The notes under the pieces were generated by a model. The model had not been told where the DNA came from, did no database searches, and saw only the letters and a list, made by a program, of their open reading frames with translations. Position numbers and translations under genes: made by a program. From Lewinellaceae bacterium (GTDB lineage: Bacteria; Bacteroidota; Bacteroidia; Chitinophagales; Saprospiraceae), in contig JADJYW010000001.1 of assembly GCA_016719605.1 (NCBI GenBank), positions 1 to 64,000 of the forward strand: 64,000 nt of DNA, in the 5' to 3' direction. Every line of letters begins with the position of its first letter. The stretch's first letter is position 1. This document shows positions 34,845 through 43,800 of this stretch, one piece after another.

Positions 34845-37800
34845 ATGGAACGCAACAATAACAATCTACACAAACGCCCGATAGCAGCCAGAATGCTGCC
34901 GGTAATCGGCGCTTTTCTACTGACCCTCTGGCTGCCCTCGCTGTCTTATGCGGTCACCTATATCTCCACCACCAACGGCAACTGGGGTTCCGGGGCCACC
35001 TGGGTAGGCGGCGTAGCGCCCGGGTTTACCGTCGGCGTCAACGACTCGGTCGTCGTCAAACACGTGGTTACCTACAACCTGATGAACGACCTCGAAGTGA
35101 ATGGAGTCGTCAATATTGTAAACGGCACATTCCGCACCGCGCTTAGTGGCGACGGCATGAACCGCAGCGTTTTTGTCCGTTCTACAGGCCGCTGGCGCAT
35201 GTGTAACGGCAAGTTCTACCTGCCCATTTTCAGTTGTGGCTACGGCTGCGGTTCGGGTTCCAACCTGAGCGGCAACTTTGTCAATGAAAACGGCGACATC
35301 TACATTTACAACTCTACCGTTGAAATCGCCCAAAACTGGGAGGACGTGAGTTCTTCCGGGGGCGGTAGTCGCAGTTTTATCGGTGGATGTCTCAAAATCG
35401 GAGAGAACTTCAGCAACAAAGGTTCCTTCGACCTGTACGACGCTACATGCATTGAACTTGGCCTGCATGGCAGCGGGAACTGGAGCAATGAATACCGCGT
35501 GACATTCCAGAACAGCTGTACGCTCAAGTTGACAGGTTCCGGTAGCCTGGAAAACAACACCAGTGCGCCCAATGGTGTGTTTGGCGGGGCCGGCTCACCC
35601 GACATTGCTGCGCTTAAAGTCAGCAACGGAAACGTCACGAACAACGGCCCCTGGGGCGCCCAGATTCTTAACTTTTGTATTGACGGCGGTTCCGTAGGCG
35701 GCAGCCAGGCGACCGATTTCAACAACGATGTAACAAACAACGATACCCCGGCGGCATGTACGGCAGTGAATAATACCAACTGCAACAGTTGTCCGGCAGG
35801 CGCGTGTATGCTTGCACTCACGGGTAGTGTGTCCACCCCGGTCACTTGTGTGAACGGAGCGCCCGGCAACAACGGAGCGGTCACTGTCACAATCACTCCG
35901 GGCAGTGCCACCGAATCGTGCGGCCCGGGCAGCGGTATCACCTATTCGTGGAATACCGCTCCGGTGCAAACCACGCAGACGGCTACCAACCTCAACTCCG
36001 GCACCTATACCGTCACCGTGACGGATGCCGCCGGCTGTACGGCTACGGCCAGCGCAACGCTGACGACGCCGGTATGCTGTCCGACGGTTTCTTCGGTCAC
36101 AACATCACCGGTTTCATCCGGGTGTGTCGGCAGTACGTTTAGTGCAACGATCAATCACGGTGCAAATCCCGGCAATCTGGCGTTATATTACAGTACCAAC
36201 GCGGGTCTTACCGCTACGCAACTGTATGATTTTGCCAATCATGGCGCAAATAATATCCAGGTCTTAAATGCGTCGGTTACTCCGGCTCCCGCCGCCACCA
36301 GTACGGTAGTCAGCAGCCTGAGTATTCCCTCGATAGGTTCTTATACTATTTATGCTATTCTCGCCAACGGAAACCCCAGTATAGGCCCGAGCTGTAAACC
36401 CATGCAATCGGTATCCTTTACGGTAAATCCGACACCGGTTCTTTACTCGGTCACTGGCGGCGGCACATTTTGCGCCGGCGGCGCCGGTGTTCCGGTAGGC
36501 CTATCCGACTCCGACTTTGGCGTAAACTACCAGCTCAAGCGCGACGGCAACAATGCCGGCGCTCCGGTAGCCGGCACGGGTTCAGCTATATCGTTCGGCA
36601 ACCAGACAGTGGCCGGTGCGTACACGGTTGTAGCAACTATTGTTGCCACCGGTTGTACTGCCACCATGAGCGGTTCGGTAAATATCACCATCAACCCATC
36701 GCCTTCGATTAGCTTCACCACCACCACACCTGCCTGCGCAGCCAGCGACGGCGCCATCAGCCTTACGGTTACGGGCGGCACAATGCCCTACACCTACGAT
36801 TGGGCCGATCTGCCCGGTTCAAACGATCCGGAAGACCGTACCGGACTGGCGCCCGGCATTTATGCCGTGACCGTCACCGGAAACAACGGCTGTACGGATA
36901 GCGAAATCATCGTACTCAACCCGGCCAATGGCTGCCCGCCGATTGAAATTTGTGGCGACGTGGACGACGATGTATTTTATATCGCACCCATACCCGGCGC
37001 TACGAACTATACCTGGACGGTGCCGCTTGGCGCCACCATCGTCAGCGGTCAGGGTACTTCTTCCATTACGGTAGACTGGACAACGGCCTCCTACGGTACC
37101 GGCAACATTTGTGTGACGCCCGAGACGTCTTGTAGCGTTGGCGATCCATTCTGCGTACCTGTGGAAGTCATCAATTGTAATCCGATAGCCGACCTGAGCC
37201 TGAACAAGACCTCCAACCTGGCTACGCCGAATGTTGGCGATGTCATCACGTTCACGATCACGGTCAGCAATGGCGGCCCCGATGCGGCCACCGGCGTAGC
37301 CGTGGAGGATATCGTGCCGGCCGGATATTCCAATATTATCAATATCTCCAACAGCGGTATGTTGTCCGGAAATACCATTTCCTGGAGCGGCTTGTCCATT
37401 GCTGCCAACGGCAGTATTATGCTGACTTTCCAGGCCACGGTAGACGCTCCCACCGGCGCTCCGAACGAATATAAAAACGTGGCCGAGGTCACCGACAGCG
37501 ATCAGGGCGACCCGGACTCCACACCGGATAACCTCGTGGGTAATACGCCGGCCGAGGATGATGAAGATTCGGATACGCCTGTTCCTCAGGTAGTAGACCT
37601 GAGCTTGAACAAAACCGTCAGCCCCACCTCGGCTAACGTTGGCAGCACGGTAACCTTTACCATCACGCTCACCAACCTCAGCGCTACCGCCGCTACCGGA
37701 GTAGCCGTCGAAGACTACGCGCCGGGTGGTTTCAGCAACATCACAGCCATTAGCGACGGCGGCTCCGTTTCTATGGGCACCGTGAGCTGGAGCGGCCTGA

Positions 37801-40800
37801 CCGTACCGGCATTCGGAACCAAATCAGTTACCTTCCAGGCCACGGTAGATGCCCCGACAGGCGCCCCGGGCGAATACACCAACGTAACACAGGTGACCGA
37901 TGCCGATCAATACGACACGGATTCGTCACCCGACAATATGGTGAACAACACACCCGGAGAAGACGATGAAGATGATGTCACACTGGCACTGATCATCGCA
38001 AACCTGTCTTTAAATAAAACAGTAGACAACGCTTCCCCGAACGTAGGCTCGAACGTAGTCTTCACGATCACGGTGAGCAACGCCGGCCCGAATGCGGCTA
38101 CCGGTGTCACGGTGGAAGACTTGCTTCCGGCCGGTTTGACGTACGTTTCCGACAACAGCGGCGGCAACTACAACAGCGGTACGGGTATCTGGACGGTGGG
38201 ATCGATCGCCAACGGCGGCTCGGCCAGCATCCAGATCACGGCTACGGTGACTACTGCCGGCGCGAAAACCAACTACGCACAGGTAGCCGACAGCGACCAG
38301 TTCGACCCGAACTCGACGCCTGGCGACGACTCGAACAACCAGGATGACGACGACACGGAAACCGTGACGCCGCAGGTGGCCGACTTGTCGCTGACCAAAA
38401 CGGTGAACAACGCTTCGCCGAACGTCGGCTCGAACGTAGTCTTCACGATCACGGTGAGCAACGCCGGCCCGAATGCGGCTACCGGTGTAACGGTGGAAGA
38501 CTTGTTGCCTGCCGGTTTGACGTATGTTTCCGACAACAGCGGCGGCAATTACAACAGTGGCACAGGTATCTGGACCGTGGGCACGGTCGCCAACGGCGGC
38601 TCGGCCAGCATTCAGATCACGGCTACGGTGACTACCTCCGGCGCGAAAACCAACTACGCACAGGTAGCCGACAGCGACCAGTTTGACCCGAACTCGACGC
38701 CTGGCGACGACTCGAACAATCAGGATGACGACGACGACGAAACCCTCACCCCGCAAGTAGCCGACCTGTCTTTGACTAAAACGGTGAACAACGCTTCCCC
38801 GAATGTAGGCTCGAACGTAGTCTTTACGATTACCGTGAGCAATGCCGGCCCGAATGCGGCTACCAGTGTCACGGTGGAAGACCTGCTGCCTGCCGGTTTG
38901 ACGTACGTTTCCGACAACAGCGGCGGCAACTACAACAGTGGCACAGGTATTTGGACGGTGGGCACGGTCGCCAACGGTGGCTCGGCCAGCATCCAGATCA
39001 CGGCCACGGTGACTACCGCCGGCGCAAAAACCAACTATGCGCAGGTAGAAGACAGCGACCAGTTCGACCCGAACTCGACGCCTGGCGACGACTCGAATAA
39101 CCAGGACGACGACGACGACGAAACCCTCACTCCGCAAGTAGCCGATCTGTCGTTGACCAAAACGGTGAACAACGCTTCGCCGAACGTGGGTTCGGATGTG
39201 ACGTATACCATTACGGTGAGCAATGCCGGCCCGAACGCAGCCACCAACGTGAGTGTGGAAGATCTGCTGCCTGCAGGTATGTCGTATGTAACTTCATCGC
39301 CCTCGCAAGGATCGTACAACAACATATCGGGCCTGTGGACAATAGGCACAGTCGCCAATGGTGGCAGCGCTACGCTGACCATCACCGCTACCGTGACGAG
39401 TCCGGGCGCGAAAACGAACTATGCACAAGTAAATACAAGTGATCAGTTTGACCCGAACTCGGTACCGGGCGATGACTCGATTACCGACGACGACGACGAC
39501 GACGAAACCCTCACCCCGCAAGTGGCCGACCTGTCGTTGACCAAAACAGTGAACAACGCTTCGCCGAACGTAGGCTCGAACGTGATCTTTACGATCACCG
39601 TATCCAACGCCGGCCCGAACGCGGCCACCGGTGTCACGGTGCAAGACCTGTTGCCTGCCGGTTTGACGTACGTTTCCGATAACAGCGGCGGCAATTACAA
39701 CAGCGGCACGGGAATCTGGACCGTGGGCACGGTCGCCAACGGCGGCTCGGCCAGCATCCAGATCACGGCCACGGTAACCACTGCCGGCGCAAAAACGAAC
39801 TATGCGCAAGTGCAAACCGTCGACCAGTTCGACCCGAACTCGGTACCCGGCGACGACTCGAACAACCAGGATGACGACGACGACGAAACCGTCACCCCGC
39901 AGGTGGCGGACCTGTCGCTGACCAAAACGGTGAACAACGCTTCGCCGAACGTGGGTTCGAACGTGGTCTTCACGATCACGGTGTCCAACGCCGGCCCGAA
40001 TGCGGCTACCGGTGTAACGGTGGAAGACTTGTTGCCTGCCGGTTTGACGTACGTTTCCGACAACAGTGGCGGCAACTACAACAGCGGCACGGGTATCTGG
40101 ACGGTGGGCACGGTCGCCAACGGCGGCTCGGCCAGCATCCAGATTACAGCCACGGTAACCACCGCCGGCGCGAAAACCAACTACGCACAGGTGGCCGACA
40201 GCGACCAGTTTGACCCGAACTCAACGCCTGGCGACGACTCGAACAACCAGGACGACGACGATGACGAAACCGTCACTCCGCAAGTGGCCGACCTGTCGTT
40301 GACGAAAACGGTGAACAACGCTTCGCCGAACGTCGGCTCGAACGTAGTCTTTACGATTACCGTGAGCAATGCCGGCCCGAATGCGGCTACCAGTGTCACG
40401 GTGGAAGACCTGCTGCCTGCCGGTTTGACGTACGTTTCCGACAACAGCGGCGGCAACTACAACAGCGGCACGGGTATTTGGACGGTGGGCACAGTCGCCA
40501 ACGGTGGCTCGACCAGCATCCAGATCACGGCCACGGTGACTACTGCCGGTGCAAAAACCAACTATGCGCAAGTGCAAACTGTCGACCAGTTTGACCCGAA
40601 CTCGACGCCTGGCGACGACTCGAACAATCAGGACGACGACGACGACGAAACCCTCACCCCGCAAGTGGCCGACCTGTCGTTGACCAAAACGGTAAATAAC
40701 CCTTCGCCTCAGGTTGGCGGCCAGGTTATCTTCACGATCACGGTGAGCAATGCCGGCCCGAATGCGGCTACCGGTGTCACGGTGGAAGACCTGTTGCCTG

Positions 40801-43800
40801 CCGGTTTGACGTACGTTTCTGACAACAGCGGCGGCAACTACAACAGCGGTACGGGTATTTGGACGGTGGGCACAGTCGCCAACGGCGGCTCGGCCAGCAT
40901 CCAGATCACCGCCACGGTGACTACCGCCGGCGCGAAAACCAACTACGCGCAGGTAGCCGACAGCGACCAGTTCGACCCGAACTCGACGCCTGGCGACGAC
41001 TCGAACAACCAGGACGACGACGACGACGAAACCGTCACTCCGCAAGTGGCCGACCTGTCGTTGACCAAAACGGTGAACAACGCTTCCCCGAACGTAGGCT
41101 CGAACGTGATCTTCACGATCACCGTGTCCAACGCCGGCCCGAATGCGGCCACCGGTGTTACGGTGGAAGACCTGTTGCCTGCCGGTTTGACGTACGTCTC
41201 CGACAACAGCGGCGGCAACTACAACAGCGGCACGGGTATTTGGACGGTGGGCACGGTCGCCAACGGCGGCTCGGCCAGCATCCAGATCACGGCTACGGTA
41301 ACCACTGCCGGTGCAAAAACCAACTACGCGCAAATAGCCGACAGCGACCAGTTCGATCCGAACTCGACGCCTGGCGACGACTCGAACAACCAGGACGACG
41401 ACGACGACGAAACCCTCACCCCGCAAGTGGCCGACTTGTCGTTGACCAAAACGGTAAATAACCCTTCGCCTCAGGTTGGCGGCCAGGTTATCTTCACGAT
41501 TACCGTGAGCAATGCCGGGCCGAACGCGGCCACCGGTGTCACGGTGGAAGACTTGTTGCCTGCCGGTTTGACATACGTTTCCGACAACAGCGGCGGTAAC
41601 TACAACAACGGCACAGGAATCTGGACGGTGGGCACGGTCGCCAACGGCGGCTCGGCCAGCATCCAGATCACTGCTACGGTAACTACTGCCGGCGCAAAAA
41701 CCAACTACGCGCAAATAGCCGACAGCGACCAGTTCGACCCGAACTCGACGCCTGGCGATGATTCGAACAACCAGGACGACGACGACGATGAAACCGTGAC
41801 GCCGCAAGTGGCCGACCTGTCATTGACCAAAACGGCGAATAATTCTACCCCGAATGTCGGCTCGAATGTGATCTTCACGATCACGGTGAGCAATGCCGGC
41901 CCGAATGCGGCCACCGGTGTCACGGTGGAAGACCTGCTGCCTGCCGGTTTGACGTACGTTTCCGACAACAGCGGCGGCAACTACAACAGCGGCACGGGAA
42001 TCTGGACGGTGGGCACGGTCGCCAACGGCGGCTCGGCCAGCATCCAGATCACGGCTACGGTGACTACCGCCGGTGCGAAAACCAACTATGCGCAGGTGCA
42101 AACCGTCGACCAGTTCGACCCGAACTCGACGCCTGGCGACGACTCGAACAACCAGGACGACGACGACACAGAAACCGTGACGCCGCCGAGCGCCAATCTC
42201 CTGCTCAGCAAATCGGTGAACAATACCACGCCAAACGTCGGCACCGTCGTGACATTCACCATACAGGTGTCCAACCTCGGTCCCAACGGAGCAACGGGCG
42301 TATCCGTGGAGGATTACATCCCCAATGGTTACGGCTCCATAGCGGCTATCAGCAATGGTGGAACGCTCCTCGGCAACACGACCACATGGAGTGGCCTGAG
42401 CATTTCGGCCTTCACCTCGCTGAACCTGACCTTCCAGGCTACGGTATTAGCCCCCGGTGTGGGTGTGAGTTTCCGCAACACTGCGCAGGTAACCGATAGT
42501 GACGAGTTTGACCCGACTTCCACGCCGAATAACATGGTGAACAACACCCCGGCGGAAGACGACGAAGACGACGCAAACCTGACTCCGCGCCAGGCAGACA
42601 TTTCCCTGAGCAAATCCGTCAGTCCGACTTCGGCCAATGTGGGCGATGTCGTGACGTTCACGCTCACGCTGTCCAACGCAGGGCCGAATTCGGCAACGGC
42701 GGTTTCCGTACAGGATTATGTTCCCGCCGGTTTCAGCAATATCGCCGCGATCAGCGGCGGCGGCACCCAGTCTATGGGCACGATCACATGGGCTGGCCTG
42801 ACTGTTCCGGTTGGCGCCAACACCGTAACGCTGACCTTCCAAGCAACCGTAGATGCCCCGACGGGTGATCCCGCCGAGTACAAAAACACGGCTCAGGTGA
42901 CAGCCAGCGCGGTGTACGACCCGGACTCGCAGCCGAATAACCTGGTGAACAACACCCCGGCACAAGATGACGAAGATGATGCAGAATTGACGCTGATCGC
43001 AGCCGATCTGTCCCTCGTCAAAACCGTCAGCAACGCCACCCCGAACGTGGGCGACGTGGTGACGTTTACGCTTAGCCTGTCCAACGCCGGCCCGAATGCG
43101 GCTACCGGTGTGGCCGTGGCGGATTACGTCCCCAATGGTTACGGCAGTATTTCCGGCATCAGCAATGGCGGTTCGTTCTCTATGGGTACGATTTCGTGGA
43201 GCGGCCTGAGTGTACCGGTTGGCGCCAACACGCTAACCCTGACCTTCCAGGCAACGGTGCTGGCTCCGGGCGGTGGCGTATCGTACGTCAACACCGCGGA
43301 AGTCACCGACAGCGACCAATACGACCCGAACTCGACGCCGAACAACCTGGTGAACAACACCCCGGCGGAAAACGACGAGGACAGCGAGTCGGTAACCCCG
43401 CAGCAATCCGACCTGTCGGTGGTAAAAACAGCCAGTAATAATACAGCCAACGTAGGTTCGGTCGTGACGTTCACGATCAACCTGTCCAACGCCGGCCCGA
43501 ATGCGGCTACCGGCGTGGCAGTGCAGGACTACGTTCCGAACGGCTATGGCAGCATAACGAACATTTCCAACGGCGGTTCCGCGATGGGTAACACCATCAC
43601 ATGGAGTGGCTTGGGTGTGCCGGTTGGGGCAAACACGTTGTCCCTGACTTTCCAGGCTACGGTTTTGGCTCCCGGCCCCGGCGTTTCCTACCGCAATACC
43701 ACGCAGGTGACCGACAGCGACCAGCATGATCCGGATTCGCAGCCCAATAACATGGTGAACAACACCCCGGCGCAGGACGACGAAGACGATGTAATCGTCA

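Noticed and set aside
38010..41807. Long reverse-strand open frames (375 and 528 codons) rich in Arg/Val/Gly.
   Set aside because: Antisense shadows of the Asp/Thr/Ala-rich DUF11 array; they repeat with the same 381-bp period and have no start context or family.
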